64,000 nt of DNA from an uncultured Aquimarina sp. (GCF_947500065.1 NZ_CANMQT010000011.1:85924-149923), one strand, 5' to 3'. Counted from the stretch's first letter, positions 8,446 to 18,115 are shown. Numbers and translations are program-made. Notes: generated by a model from the sequence alone, not told the origin.

Positions 8446-9168
8446 CTATTGAAAAGTAAAGTTGATAAAAATTCCTCTGGAAGACATCTTGTCAATTGCA
8501 GAAGTGTACGGACTATTAGGATCCGCATCAGCTACTAATTCATCAGACATAGCGAATACTCCACGTATTGAAGGCGTGAATTTAAAGTAGAACATATAGA
8601 AATCTACTCCAAATCCAAGTTCAAAATAATTGGTGTTAGTTTTACTTCTAAACTGACCTACACTATTGTCATCAGGATTATCCTCATTACTCGATAAATT
8701 AATAGAAGTCGAAACTCCTCCAACAATAAACGGTTTAAAGTTGTTAAGCCTTTTAGTAGAAACTTTTAGTAATAATGGAATATGTACATAAGTAGATGTA
8801 ACTTCTCTGAATCTTTGATTTTCTTCAAAATCTGGTCCTGAAAAGGTAAGGTCTCTTCGTACAAACGATACTTGAGGTTCTAGTCTTAGATCTAAATAAT
8901 CATTGATTCTCATATTACCTAATAGACCTACATTAAATCCTATGGATTTAGCAACCTGTACATCTCCATCCAGAATAGGTTCCTCTCCTTCAGGAGTGGC
9001 TTTATAATCAAAATTGAAATCGTAGCTGTTAAAACCAAGAATGTACCCCCAACTTAATCGAGGTTTGTCATAGTTCTGAAGGTTTCTAACCCGTTCTTTA
9101 GAAAATAATTGTGCACTCACACTTTGAGTACATACGATAACAGCTATTGCTATAAAAACTCTTTTCAT
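8446..9168 (-). CDS. porT: PorT family outer-membrane protein (type IX secretion)
   Basis: 240 residues from the ATG at 9168; the longer frame would overlap ubiE. A Sec signal peptide (MKRVFIAIAVIVCTQSVSA) is followed by a small beta-barrel with alternating hydrophobic strands and a C-terminal FINFTFQ strand. Length, context directly after ubiE, and strands such as RLEPQVSFVRR fit PorT/SprT, an outer-membrane component needed for type IX secretion and gliding in Bacteroidetes. The start codon lies one base past the ubiE stop, so the two genes form an operon. Generic outer-membrane beta-barrel is the fallback call. Confidence 0.8.
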   Translation of the reverse strand: MKRVFIAIAVIVCTQSVSAQLFSKERVRNLQNYDKPRLSWGYILGFNSYDFNFDYKATPEGEEPILDGDVQVAKSIGFNVGLLGNMRINDYLDLRLEPQVSFVRRDLTFSGPDFEENQRFREVTSTYVHIPLLLKVSTKRLNNFKPFIVGGVSTSINLSSNEDNPDDNSVGQFRSKTNTNYFELGFGVDFYMFYFKFTPSIRGVFAMSDELVADADPNSPYTSAIDKMSSRGIFINFTFQ

Positions 9169-9169
9169 A

Positions 9170-9898
9170 TTATTTTGTGGCTGTATAAATTGTGGCAACA
9201 CCAAAAGTTTGCGGATTGTCCTCGACTTCTATAAACCCGATTTTTCTCAAAATATTGTTGAAAGCATCTCCATAAGGAAATGCAGCAGCACTTTCACTAA
9301 GGTATGAATATGCAGATCTATCTTTGGAAAAGATTTTACCAATTAACGGTAGAATCGTAGAAGAATATAGTTTAAATCCTTGTTTATAAGGGGTTTTGGT
9401 TGGAATTGAGGTTTCTAATACAATAAAAATACCTCCAGGTTTAAGGACTCTATAAATTTCAGAAAGACCTTGTTCTAAATCTTCAAAATTTCTTACTCCA
9501 AAGGCTACTGTAATTGCATCAAAGTAATTTTCTTCATAAGGTAGGCTTTCTCCATCTCCTTTTACCATAGAGATAATATGATCCAATTTCTTTGCTTTGA
9601 CCTTGTCTTTACCTACTTCTAGCATTCCAGCAGAAATATCTAAACCAATAATTTCTGAAGCCCCGCTTTTAACCAGATTAATTGCCAGATCTCCTGTGCC
9701 GGTTGCAACATCAAGAACTCTATTTGGTTTGGTCTTAGCAACAATGTTTACAACCTTCTTACGCCATTTTACATCAATCCCAAAGGAAATCACTCTGTTT
9801 AAACCATCATAATTACCAGAAATGGTATCAAACATTTCAGTAACCTGCTGTTTTTTGGTTGTGTTTTTGTCCTTGTATGGAGTTATTTTTTCTGACAT
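9170..9898 (-). CDS. ubiE: Demethylmenaquinone methyltransferase
   Basis: 242 residues. UbiE/MenG methylates demethylmenaquinone with SAM in the last step of menaquinone synthesis. Visible motifs are FDTISGNYDGLNRVISFGID (family signature), VLDVATGTGDLA (SAM binding), GLDISAGML, AFGVRNFEDLEQGL and YRVLKPGG. Menaquinone is presumably the electron acceptor of the NQR complex encoded further right. The gene heads an operon with porT and has a -7 box 16 bp upstream. Confidence 0.95.
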   Translation of the reverse strand: MSEKITPYKDKNTTKKQQVTEMFDTISGNYDGLNRVISFGIDVKWRKKVVNIVAKTKPNRVLDVATGTGDLAINLVKSGASEIIGLDISAGMLEVGKDKVKAKKLDHIISMVKGDGESLPYEENYFDAITVAFGVRNFEDLEQGLSEIYRVLKPGGIFIVLETSIPTKTPYKQGFKLYSSTILPLIGKIFSKDRSAYSYLSESAAAFPYGDAFNNILRKIGFIEVEDNPQTFGVATIYTATK

Positions 9899-9913
9899 TC
9901 AAAAAAATTTAGG

Positions 9914-9921
9914 CAAATATA
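9914..9921 (-). promoter_or_regulatory. -7 box of ubiE-porT
   Basis: TATATTTG on the minus strand matches TAnnTTTG. The start codon follows 15 bp later, implying a leader of roughly 9 nt. Confidence 0.5.
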
Positions 9922-10001
9922 CATTTTTGATATGGATCCTAAGAATAGAATACTATTTAGTTGTGATTCACTAATAATTTCACAAGTTTATGAAATTCCA
10001 C

Positions 10002-10009
10002 TATCTTTG
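10002..10009 (+). promoter_or_regulatory. -7 box of trkA-trkH
   Basis: TATCTTTG matches TAnnTTTG. It would give a leader of about 95 nt before trkA. The -33 position has TTTC, not TTG. Confidence 0.45.
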
Positions 10010-10108
10010 TAGGCTTTTATTTTTTAGCAATAAACTTTCACCTAATCAATGGGGATTTTTTTGCCGAAGTAAATTTTATTTTTTGATAATGAATAATAAA
10101 AAACACAG

Positions 10109-11458
10109 ATGAAAATTATTATTGCCGGAGCTGGTGAAGTTGGATTTCATTTGGCAAAATTACTTTCATTTGAATCTCAGGATATTACACTTATTGATCC
10201 TAATAAGGAATGCTTGAATTATGCAGATAGTCATCTGGATATTAGAGTAATTAAAGGAGACGCAACTTCTATAAGTATTCTAAAAGATGCGCGAGTTCAG
10301 AACGTGGATATGGTAATTAGTGTTACTTCTAGTGAGACAACTAATATTACAGTATGCGTGCTTGCAAAACAGCTTGGTGCTAAACGTACCATTGCAAGGA
10401 TTTCTAACACAGAATTTATTGAAAACAAAGAGGAGGTTGGTTTTATCAAATTTGGAATTGATGAATTGATTTCTCCAGAAGCTTTGGCTGCCAGTGAAAT
10501 AGAATTGTTGTTAAATCAATCCGCTTTTAGTGATAGTTATGAATTTGAAGATGGTGCGCTAACTATGGTGGGTACAACCTTATCTAGTACAGCGTTGTTT
10601 GTAGATAAAACGGTTAGAGAAGCAGCTGAAATATTTCCTGAACTTCATTTTATGCCAATTGCTATTCAACGGTCTGGGACACAGTATACGATTATTCCCA
10701 GAGGAGATACCAAGTTTAAGGAAGGTGATCAGGTATATTTCGTTACCTCAAAAGGTGGTGTAGAAGAGCTTTATAAATTAACGGGTAAGGTTAAAGAGCA
10801 AATCAAAAAGGTAATGATCTTGGGAGGTAGTAAAATTGGTTATAAAACTACCTGTGATCTATGTGACCATAAATTTAGAGTGAAACTTATCGAAACCGAT
10901 AGGGAGAAAGCTTTTGATCTGGCAGATGATCTTCCAAATGCATTGATAATAAATGGTGATGGGCGTAATGTAGAATTGTTAGAGGAAGAAAATATAGATG
11001 ACATGGATGCTTTTATTGCGGTAACGGGTAATTCTGAAACCAATATAATGTCTTGTTTAGTTGCTAAGTCAAAAGGGGTTCGTAAAACGATAGCTCTAGT
11101 AGAAAATATGGATTATTTTCAGTTGTCTCACTCTATTGGGATTGACACTTTGATTAATAAAAAATTATTAGCAGCTAATAATATATTTAGATTTATTAGA
11201 AAAGGTGAGGTAGTGGCGATGACCAAACTTAATAATATGAACGCCGAACTTTTAGAATTTGTTGTGAAACCAACATCTGAGGTAAGTGATAACTTGATTA
11301 AGGATTTGGATTTTCCTCGTTCTGCTATTATTGCAGGTGTGATAAGAGATGGCGAAGGTATGATTCCTCTTGGTAATTTTTATATCAAGGCTGGTGATCG
11401 TGTTGTAGTTTGTTGTTTGCCGAAATCTATTAAGAAAATAGAAAATCTTTTCTTATAA
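10109..11458 (+). CDS. trkA: Trk system potassium transport regulatory subunit TrkA
   Basis: 449 residues arranged as two tandem RCK units. Each has a Rossmann TrkA_N domain (GAGEVG at residues 7-12; LGGSKIG near 233) and a TrkA_C domain (about 140-220 and 370-449). TrkA forms a cytoplasmic ring on TrkH and gates K+ uptake in response to NAD(H) or ATP/ADP. The following trkH starts one base after its stop codon, so the pair is cotranscribed. Confidence 0.95.
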   Translation: MKIIIAGAGEVGFHLAKLLSFESQDITLIDPNKECLNYADSHLDIRVIKGDATSISILKDARVQNVDMVISVTSSETTNITVCVLAKQLGAKRTIARISNTEFIENKEEVGFIKFGIDELISPEALAASEIELLLNQSAFSDSYEFEDGALTMVGTTLSSTALFVDKTVREAAEIFPELHFMPIAIQRSGTQYTIIPRGDTKFKEGDQVYFVTSKGGVEELYKLTGKVKEQIKKVMILGGSKIGYKTTCDLCDHKFRVKLIETDREKAFDLADDLPNALIINGDGRNVELLEEENIDDMDAFIAVTGNSETNIMSCLVAKSKGVRKTIALVENMDYFQLSHSIGIDTLINKKLLAANNIFRFIRKGEVVAMTKLNNMNAELLEFVVKPTSEVSDNLIKDLDFPRSAIIAGVIRDGEGMIPLGNFYIKAGDRVVVCCLPKSIKKIENLFL

Positions 11459-11459
11459 C

Positions 11460-12956
11460 ATGTCCAAACTAAACTTTAAAATTATTACTCACATTATGGG
11501 GCTTTTATTGCTCTGTAACGGTGGTTTTATGCTTATAGCAACTATTGTAAGTTTTGTTTACAAAGATGGTGTAACCATGCAAGTTATGTTAGCAGCATTG
11601 TCTACAATGTTTGTAGGGATAATTTTAATGTTTCTTACTAGAGAGCATAAGAAATCGCTAAGTAAAAGGGAAGGATATATCGTGGTTACCTTCGGTTGGA
11701 TATTTATGTCTCTAAGTGGAACGCTACCTTATTTGTTTTCTGAGGCTATTCCATCATTTACAAATGCCTTTTTTGAGACCATGTCAGGGTATACTACTAC
11801 TGGAGCTTCTATTCTTAATGATATAGAGGTTGTTCCAAAAGGAATTTTGTTTTGGCGAAGTCTTACTCATTGGATTGGTGGTATGGGGATTATTGTACTT
11901 GCTGTTGCTATTTTGCCATTATTAGGAATAGGAGGAATGCAGTTATTTGCTGCAGAAGCTCCCGGCCCCAGTGCAGATAAATTGCATCCAAGAATTACCG
12001 ATACTGCAAAAAGATTATGGCTTATCTATTTTGGATACACTGCTGCAGAAACTATTTTGCTCAAATTAGCGGGTATGGATTTCTTTGATGCGATAAACCA
12101 TGCATTGAGTACATTGTCCACAGGAGGATTCTCAACAAAAAATGCTAGTGTAGCTTACTGGAATGATCAACCTCTAATCCAATATATAATTATTCTATTT
12201 ATGTTTCTGGCTGGGATGAATTTTATATTGAGTTATTTTGGCTTTAAAGGTAGGTTTGGAAAATTCGTCAAAGATGAAGAGTTTAAATGGTACGGAATTT
12301 TTATAGTAGTTTTTACGGCAGTATCAGCATTGATTATATACTTAAAAGCAGATCCTGCTGGTTCTGTGATAGATCATCCAATGGTTTTTGGAGAGGGTGA
12401 GAGTGCTTTTAGGCATGCTTTGTTTCAAGTACTAGCGGTTATAACTACTACCGGATTTGTTTCTGCGGATTTTACGGTGTGGACGCCTTTTTTAAAGATC
12501 GTCTTCTTCGGGTTATTCTTTTTAGGAGGTTCTGCAGGGTCAACAGCTGGAGGAATGAAGATAGTAAGACATCTTATTACTATAAAAAATGGTATTTTGG
12601 AATTTAAACGAACATTGCATCCTCATGCGATTCTACCAGTAAGGTATAATAAAAGAGCAGTTTCTAAAGAGATAGTTTTTAATGTATTAGCTTTTTTTAT
12701 ACTGTATATGTTGTCTTTTATTATAGGGTCTTTGGTGTTGGGAATGTTGGGGCTAGATTTTGAAACAGCTATTGGAGGCGCTGCATCATCTCTAGGAAAC
12801 GTTGGTCCAGCATTGGGTAAACTTAGTCCAGTAAATAACTTTGATGTGTTACCAGCTTTTGGTAAATGGTGGTGTTCTTTTCTAATGCTTATCGGAAGAT
12901 TAGAATTGTTTACAGTATTGATACTACTAACTCCATTCTTCTGGAGAAATAGATAA
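11460..12956 (+). CDS. trkH: Trk potassium uptake channel TrkH
   Basis: 498 residues with about ten membrane segments and the four selectivity-filter loops of the SKT superfamily: TTGAS, STGGFST, TTTGFVS and LGNVGP. It forms the K+-conducting membrane subunit paired with TrkA. Normal length, intact, and directly downstream of trkA. Confidence 0.95.
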   Translation: MSKLNFKIITHIMGLLLLCNGGFMLIATIVSFVYKDGVTMQVMLAALSTMFVGIILMFLTREHKKSLSKREGYIVVTFGWIFMSLSGTLPYLFSEAIPSFTNAFFETMSGYTTTGASILNDIEVVPKGILFWRSLTHWIGGMGIIVLAVAILPLLGIGGMQLFAAEAPGPSADKLHPRITDTAKRLWLIYFGYTAAETILLKLAGMDFFDAINHALSTLSTGGFSTKNASVAYWNDQPLIQYIIILFMFLAGMNFILSYFGFKGRFGKFVKDEEFKWYGIFIVVFTAVSALIIYLKADPAGSVIDHPMVFGEGESAFRHALFQVLAVITTTGFVSADFTVWTPFLKIVFFGLFFLGGSAGSTAGGMKIVRHLITIKNGILEFKRTLHPHAILPVRYNKRAVSKEIVFNVLAFFILYMLSFIIGSLVLGMLGLDFETAIGGAASSLGNVGPALGKLSPVNNFDVLPAFGKWWCSFLMLIGRLELFTVLILLTPFFWRNR

Positions 12957-12966
12957 TTTAAATACG

Positions 12967-13245
12967 TTAGAAAGATTGTTCCCACGGCCCAAAAGCGTAG
13001 GGGTTAATATGCCAGAGTTCTGCGACTTTTTTGATGGTGTCTTTTACACAGCCTTTTACGCTTTGTAGGTATTCTTGTTCGATAAAAAAGATATCAAGAA
13101 TAGATTCATAATAAGGTACAGTGTTTTCTACATCAGAAGGTGTGTAGTTTAAAATTTCATCTTCTAAGTAAGGGCTTTTAAAATTTTCTTTAAAAATTTC
13201 AAGCACATTTTTTCGAACGATACGTTCTTTTTCAAGAATGTCCAT
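12967..13245 (-). CDS. Conserved hypothetical protein, small
   Basis: 92 residues, acidic and largely helical, with no signal peptide, membrane segment or recognisable motif. The ATG start at 13245 is plausible. It is convergent with trkH, with a 10-bp gap between the stops. I do not recognise the family; an alternative frame overlapping trkH on this strand is a shadow. A role cannot be assigned. Confidence 0.6.
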   Translation of the reverse strand: MDILEKERIVRKNVLEIFKENFKSPYLEDEILNYTPSDVENTVPYYESILDIFFIEQEYLQSVKGCVKDTIKKVAELWHINPYAFGPWEQSF

Positions 13246-13384
13246 AAATACAAAAAGTAGGTTTTAAGAATGTTATTGATACTCAAACCACAATTTGTCT
13301 CTTTCTTATAAGTGTTTTCCCCAAAACAATTAAAAGTATTACGACCATAACTCCAAAAACATCAATTTATTTTTAGAAAAACAG

Positions 13385-13417
13385 AAAACCGATGATTTTT
13401 ATGAAATCATCGGTTTT
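13385..13417. terminator. Terminator of the aminotransferase gene
   Basis: Perfect 14-bp stem (AAAACCGATGATTT and its complement) with a 5-nt loop and A/T flanks on both sides. It lies 29 bp past the minus-strand aminotransferase stop codon. Confidence 0.8.
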
Positions 13418-13445
13418 TTAATAGAAGTTATATGATTCTGTTAAG

Positions 13446-14654
13446 CTACAGTAGTGCTTTTTTGATTCTACTTACAGCTTCTTTGATTTGCTCAGTGCTG
13501 GCAGCATAAGAAATTCTAATACAATTTCCATTTCCGAAAGCATCACCAGTTACTGTTGCCACATTTGCTTGTTCTAACAAGAACATAGAGAAATCTGAGG
13601 CATTTTCAATGGTATTTCCGTTAATAGTTTTTCCGAAGTAATAAGAAACATCTGGAAAAACGTAGAAAGCACCCTCAGGTTCATTGCATTCAAATCCTGG
13701 GATATCAGCAAGTAGATCTAAAATCAGTTTTCTACGATTTTTAAATTCATCTACCATATATTGGATGTTGCTAACTGGTGCCTCTAAAGCAGTAATTACT
13801 GCTCTCTGAGCAATACAATTTGCTCCACTAGTTACTTGGCCTTGCATTTTGTTACAAGCTCTGGCAATGGCTTTTGGTGCTCCGATATAACCGATTCTCC
13901 ATCCTGTCATAGCAAAAGCCTTTGCTACTCCATTAACCGTTACGGTTCTATCGTACATATCATCAAATTGTGCCATAGAAGCGTGATCACCAACATAATT
14001 AATATGCTCATAGATTTCATCACTTACTACAATAATATCTGGATATTTTTGTAGTACATCTGCTAATGCTCTTAATTCTTCTTTACTATAAATAGAACCA
14101 CTTGGGTTACAAGGAGAGCTATACCAAATCATTTTGGTTTTTGGAGTTATTGCCTTTTCTAACTGCTCTGCAGTCATTTTAAAATCGGTATCTATAGAAG
14201 TTTTTACTTCTACAGGAACTCCTTCAGCTAGTTTTATGATATCACTATAACTTACCCAATATGGACAAGGAAGTATAACTTCATCTCCTGGATTTAGGTA
14301 TACTTGTGCTACATTATACAGTGATTGTTTTGCACCTGTAGATACAACTATTTGAGAATGATCATACGTTAGGTTATTGTCTCTCTTAAACTTGGTGATA
14401 ATGGCATCTTTTAATGCTACATACCCATCAACCGGAGTATAAGAATTGTAATTGTCATTAACGGCTTGTATGGCAGCATCTTTAATAAAATCCGGAGTGT
14501 TAAAATCCGGTTCTCCTAAACTTAGTCCAATGATGTCTTTTCCTTCTGCTCTTAATTCTCTTGCTTTTGCAGCCATGGCTAATGTTGCAGAAGCTTTTAA
14601 CTTGTTAATCTTGTCTGATAATTGAATACTCATTTCCGATACTTGTGTGCTCAT
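13446..14654 (-). CDS. Pyridoxal-phosphate aminotransferase, aspartate aminotransferase type
   Basis: 402 residues of fold-type I. The N-terminus has the substrate-domain motif GLSLGEPDFNTP. The core shows YTPVDGYVALKDAI, the NPSGSIY loop, SDEIYEHINY (cofactor Asp and Tyr), and the Schiff-base Lys in VAKAFAMTGWRIGYIG, followed by the C-terminal substrate Arg region GNCIRISYA. This is the subgroup Ib aspartate aminotransferase pattern; activity on prephenate or other amino acids is possible. An internal ATG at 14633 would give a start more typical of the family. Confidence 0.9.
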   Translation of the reverse strand: MSTQVSEMSIQLSDKINKLKASATLAMAAKARELRAEGKDIIGLSLGEPDFNTPDFIKDAAIQAVNDNYNSYTPVDGYVALKDAIITKFKRDNNLTYDHSQIVVSTGAKQSLYNVAQVYLNPGDEVILPCPYWVSYSDIIKLAEGVPVEVKTSIDTDFKMTAEQLEKAITPKTKMIWYSSPCNPSGSIYSKEELRALADVLQKYPDIIVVSDEIYEHINYVGDHASMAQFDDMYDRTVTVNGVAKAFAMTGWRIGYIGAPKAIARACNKMQGQVTSGANCIAQRAVITALEAPVSNIQYMVDEFKNRRKLILDLLADIPGFECNEPEGAFYVFPDVSYYFGKTINGNTIENASDFSMFLLEQANVATVTGDAFGNGNCIRISYAASTEQIKEAVSRIKKALL

Positions 14655-14676
14655 TTTGGTAATTGGTAAATAAAAG

Positions 14677-15777
14677 TTATGAATGCATAGCGGGCTTTAT
14701 TCCCATTTCTTTTAGATGTTTGAAATGTGCAATAATCGCTTTGCGGGTGGTTTTATACTCGTTATATGGTAAATTAAATTCCTGAGCGGTCTGCTTCACT
14801 ATTTTAGAAATTTTGGTATAGTGAACATGACTTATATTCGGGAAAATGTGGTGTTCTACCTGATGATTTAATCCTCCGGTAAACCAGTTTACCAATTTAT
14901 TTTTAGTAGAAAAATTTACAGTAGTAAATAATTGATGTATTGCCCAAGAGTTCTTCATAGTCCCTGTAGTATCTGGTAATGGCATTTGCGCATCTTCCAC
15001 CATATGAGCTAACTGAAATACAACGCTTAGGATCAGCCCTGCTACATAATGCATGATGAAAAAACCAAGTAAAATTTTCCACCAAGCTATAGACAAGATG
15101 AGCATAGGTATTACAATCCAGATCATTACATAGATTGCTTTGGTTATAACTACGGTACTCCATTGTTTTAAGGGACTAGGTAGTTTTCCATAAGAAAGCT
15201 TACGCTTTAAATAATTTCTGGTTTGCTTAAAATCAGTGGTTATTGCCCAGTTAAAAGTCAATAAACCATATAGGAATACAGAATAGTAATGTTGGAATTT
15301 ATGAAAACGTTTCCATTCTGCGTGTTTAGTAAAACGAATAATTCTTCCAGCATCCATATCCTCATCATGACCATGGATATTCGTATAGGTGTGGTGTAAA
15401 ACATTGTGTTGTACCTGCCAATTATATACATTACCGGCTAGAATATAGAGACTACTTCCCATTAAATTATTGATCCATTTTTTTGAAGAATAGGATCCGT
15501 GATTTCCATCGTGCATCACATTCATTCCTACACCAGCCATACCAACACCCATAATTAAGGTCAGTAATAACATCCACCATTGAGAAATATCAAGGGTAAG
15601 TATTAAAAAATAAGGGGTTAGAAATAAAGAAAACATTACGATGGTTTTGAAATGCAATCTCCAGTTACCAGTTCGTTTGATATTGTTTTCTTTGAAATAT
15701 TGATTCACACGTTTGTTCAGTGTCCTGAAGAACTTTGCTGAATCTGCTCTGCTAAATTTTACGTTAGGTGTAGTCAT
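14677..15777 (-). CDS. Membrane fatty acid desaturase (acyl-CoA/linoleoyl type)
   Basis: 366 residues with the three histidine clusters of di-iron desaturases: HDGNH (residues 89-93), HNVLHH (124-129) and HQVEHH (305-310), plus four or more membrane segments arranged in two pairs. The QxxHH form of the third box is typical of front-end (delta-5/6) desaturases; here there is no fused cytochrome b5 domain. The enzyme would introduce a double bond into membrane fatty acids, a common route to cold adaptation. It is transcribed just ahead of the aminotransferase (22-bp gap), although a functional link is not obvious. Confidence 0.9.
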   Translation of the reverse strand: MTTPNVKFSRADSAKFFRTLNKRVNQYFKENNIKRTGNWRLHFKTIVMFSLFLTPYFLILTLDISQWWMLLLTLIMGVGMAGVGMNVMHDGNHGSYSSKKWINNLMGSSLYILAGNVYNWQVQHNVLHHTYTNIHGHDEDMDAGRIIRFTKHAEWKRFHKFQHYYSVFLYGLLTFNWAITTDFKQTRNYLKRKLSYGKLPSPLKQWSTVVITKAIYVMIWIVIPMLILSIAWWKILLGFFIMHYVAGLILSVVFQLAHMVEDAQMPLPDTTGTMKNSWAIHQLFTTVNFSTKNKLVNWFTGGLNHQVEHHIFPNISHVHYTKISKIVKQTAQEFNLPYNEYKTTRKAIIAHFKHLKEMGIKPAMHS

Positions 15778-16219
15778 GGGCTTTCTGTATTTATGACTAA
15801 ACGTTATTTGTCATAAATTATTCGGTAAAGTTAGGTATTTATATTTTTCTAACTTCTTACTCACGTTATTTTTTTTATTTCATTTATGATATTTGTAAAT
15901 TATTGTAAATAAAATGGTTAAATCATTTCGCGCAAGCCTTTTGAATAAAATACTGCAATCAAAATTTTAACATTTATTCTTTGAGAAAAAGTTACTATTG
16001 CAGAATATGAAATATGATAAATATCAGTCTAATCAATTATTTTTTGTGATTATAATGGTTCTGAATTTTTTGAAATATGAAGTAAATTAAAAAATAACAA
16101 GAAGAAACTTATGTTAAAAGTAATAACTGGGAGCATAGTACTATAAGTGATCTTATCTTAGGTAATTTTGTAGGTGTCGGTTCTTTTGGAAAAATAGAAT
16201 AGAATCCCAAGTTTACATG
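15778..16219. other. Intergenic region between desaturase and rsmG
   Basis: About 440 bp of very AT-rich sequence between divergent genes. I see no credible ORF, RNA gene or strong hairpin; it presumably carries the desaturase promoter. Short low-complexity A/T tracts are scattered through it. Confidence 0.5.
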
Positions 16220-16227
16220 TATTTTTG
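16220..16227 (+). promoter_or_regulatory. -7 box of rsmG
   Basis: TATTTTTG matches TAnnTTTG and lies 18 bp before the ATG at 16246. Because it covers the alternative TTG start at 16225, it supports the shorter reading frame. Confidence 0.5.
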
Positions 16228-16245
16228 CGCTTTAAAAAATACGTA

Positions 16246-16875
16246 ATGGATATTCTACTTAAATATTTTCCCGAATTAACAGAGGACCAAATACATAAGT
16301 TCGGTCAACTGGGTGATTTGTATAAAGATTGGAACGCTAAAATCAATGTAATTTCTAGAAAAGATATTGATTTATTATACGAGAGACATGTGTTGCACTC
16401 ATTGGGGATTGCTAAGGTTCAAGCGTTTAAAGAAGGGTCCACTGTGCTAGACGTTGGTACAGGTGGTGGTTTTCCTGGAATACCATTGGCGATACTGTTT
16501 CCTGAAACTAAGTTTTATTTGGTAGATGTAATCGCAAAAAAAATACGTGTTGTTAATGAGGTTGCAAGCGCGTTAGGGTTAACAAATGTTAAAGCAGAAC
16601 AAAAGCGAGCAGGAACATTTGATGGACGTTTTGACTTTATAGTCAGTAGAGCAGTAACCAATATGCCTGATTTTGTGAAGTGGGTACGTAAAAATGTAAC
16701 TAAGAAGTCAAATCATGAATTACCAAATGGCATTTTATATCTTAAAGGAGGTGATCTAACAGAGGAACTGGGGTTGTTTCCAAAAGCAAAGCAATACAAT
16801 TTACCAGATTATTTTGAAGAAGATTTTTTTGAAACAAAAAAAGTAGTACATCTTCCAATAAAGTATAAGTTGTAG
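16246..16875 (+). CDS. rsmG: 16S rRNA (guanine-N7)-methyltransferase RsmG
   Basis: 209 residues from ATG 16246 (MDILLKYFPEL is the usual start in relatives; the longer TTG start would lie inside the promoter). RsmG (GidB) methylates G527 of 16S rRNA with SAM. Key segments are WNAKINVISRKD, RHVLHSLGI and the SAM loop LDVGTGGGFPGIPLAI, then FDFIVSRAV. Cytoplasmic, intact. Confidence 0.93.
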   Translation: MDILLKYFPELTEDQIHKFGQLGDLYKDWNAKINVISRKDIDLLYERHVLHSLGIAKVQAFKEGSTVLDVGTGGGFPGIPLAILFPETKFYLVDVIAKKIRVVNEVASALGLTNVKAEQKRAGTFDGRFDFIVSRAVTNMPDFVKWVRKNVTKKSNHELPNGILYLKGGDLTEELGLFPKAKQYNLPDYFEEDFFETKKVVHLPIKYKL

Positions 16876-16906
16876 GGTTGCATTGAAGGGGAGATCTGTT
16901 TTGTTT

Positions 16907-17635
16907 CTAATATACACGATCTAACATGTCTTTTTCTATTTCTGCGATCAAGTGGACTAAATTTTGTTGATCTTCTTTTTTTAATTGATTGAAAAGTTTA
17001 TCTCCTTCATTTAGCATTTCAAGACCTAATTCAAGCCCTTCAATTTGGGATAATGAGTAAGAATCTTCTTTTTTTCTCATTAAAGTGATTAAATATTGAA
17101 TAACCTCTTTGATTTTCTTAATTAGGATTTTATCGTGTAAGGTTTCAAATAAAGATTGGGAGTTATCAATAAATATTTCTATTTCATCACGAGGTAATAA
17201 TTTTATGAGTGTATCAATTTTTGATAGGGTATAAGGGGGTTCTGTTTTGTTTTTTATAGCTTCATCAACAAAAGTATTTTCAAAATTTGCTGCTGCTCTG
17301 AAGGATTTCATTGCTTTTAAACCAGCATTCAAAATTTTGGGCAGATGTCTTCCATAATTAAAGACCAGTTTAGAAGCATCCAATAATATTCTTAATAATT
17401 TTTGGGGATGTGTAATATAATCATCCAGACTTTTGAATGCTTCGTTTAATTTTTTTCGCTTATTAAATTCTGGATACATATAATCCAGGAAGAAATTCCT
17501 AAGTAGATTTACTGTTTCTTCATTTATTGAATCAGGAATTTTATAGTTATCCTTGATGTTTTGATATTGATATCTTTGAAAAATTGTATTTCGGTATCCT
17601 TCAATTATTTCTTCCAAAATTTTCTCTCTGGTCAT
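16907..17635 (-). CDS. Conserved hypothetical protein, all-helical
   Basis: 242 residues, strongly charged and apparently alpha-helical throughout, with no signal peptide or membrane segment. There are no motifs I recognise. The ATG start at 17635 is the first Met. It is convergent with rsmG and borders the accessory region to the right. Function unknown. Confidence 0.6.
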   Translation of the reverse strand: MTREKILEEIIEGYRNTIFQRYQYQNIKDNYKIPDSINEETVNLLRNFFLDYMYPEFNKRKKLNEAFKSLDDYITHPQKLLRILLDASKLVFNYGRHLPKILNAGLKAMKSFRAAANFENTFVDEAIKNKTEPPYTLSKIDTLIKLLPRDEIEIFIDNSQSLFETLHDKILIKKIKEVIQYLITLMRKKEDSYSLSQIEGLELGLEMLNEGDKLFNQLKKEDQQNLVHLIAEIEKDMLDRVY

Positions 17636-17879
17636 CTACTTATATTTTCTTTTTTATTTCTCTGTCATTACAATAGTGAGTAATCGCTTGTGAAAGTATA
17701 ATTTATTTTAAAAGCGACAATTTTTTCAAGAATAAACAGTGCTTTTAAAACTCAATAGAGGTTAATTTTTGATCTGATAGGTACTATGGATACAAACCAC
17801 AAACCCGTCTATTGTTGAGTAAATTTGCGTTGCTGGAAAAAGAGAGAGCAACTAGGTCAGGTACTCTAGCTGTAAATTA

Positions 17880-18009
17880 GTAGAGAGAGAGATTTATGAA
17901 CGATTAGTAGGCAAAGGAAAGAGTGACAAATAAATTATTAAAACAAGTATTTGCTACAACAAAATCAGGAAAACCATACGATGAAAACTTCGTTTCTAAA
18001 TCAGTATAA
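17880..18009 (+). pseudogene. Remnant of an IS110-family transposase C-terminus
   Basis: Two adjacent frames together recall the end of IS110/IS116-type transposases. The first (17880-17933) reads EIYERLVGKGKSDK then stop; after a one-base frame change the second (17923-18009) reads NKLLKQVFA, then TKSGKPYDENFVS, then stop. A complete transposase would have several more residues between these parts, so both a small deletion and a frameshift are implied. No intact transposase, terminal repeats or upstream coding remain. The assignment rests on remembered family patterns and is moderate. Confidence 0.5.
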
Positions 18010-18060
18010 AAAGATTTGTTTTTTTTAACTCAGTTCTTTGTTGTGCCTAGTTGTTATTAG

Positions 18061-18115
18061 AGTCAGATTAATGTCATATTACTGTCGTATTACAGTCATA
18101 CCGATGTCTTATGGG
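18061..18115 (+). repeat. Five tandem 11-bp direct repeats upstream of the XRE gene
   Basis: Consecutive 11-mers AGTCAGATTAA, TGTCATATTAC, TGTCGTATTAC, AGTCATACCGA and TGTCTTATGGG share the pattern wGTCnnAtnnn, with no spacer. The last unit ends directly at the TTG of the promoter. The helical period places all units on one DNA face, as expected for an array of regulator binding sites. Confidence 0.65.

Noticed and set aside
12623..12985. A 120-codon minus-strand frame overlapping the end of trkH
   Set aside because: It lies antisense to the conserved TrkH C-terminus and lacks any recognisable protein features; a shadow frame.
16225..16245. TTG start for rsmG
   Set aside because: It would overlap the TATTTTTG promoter box, while ATG 16246 gives the usual N-terminus.
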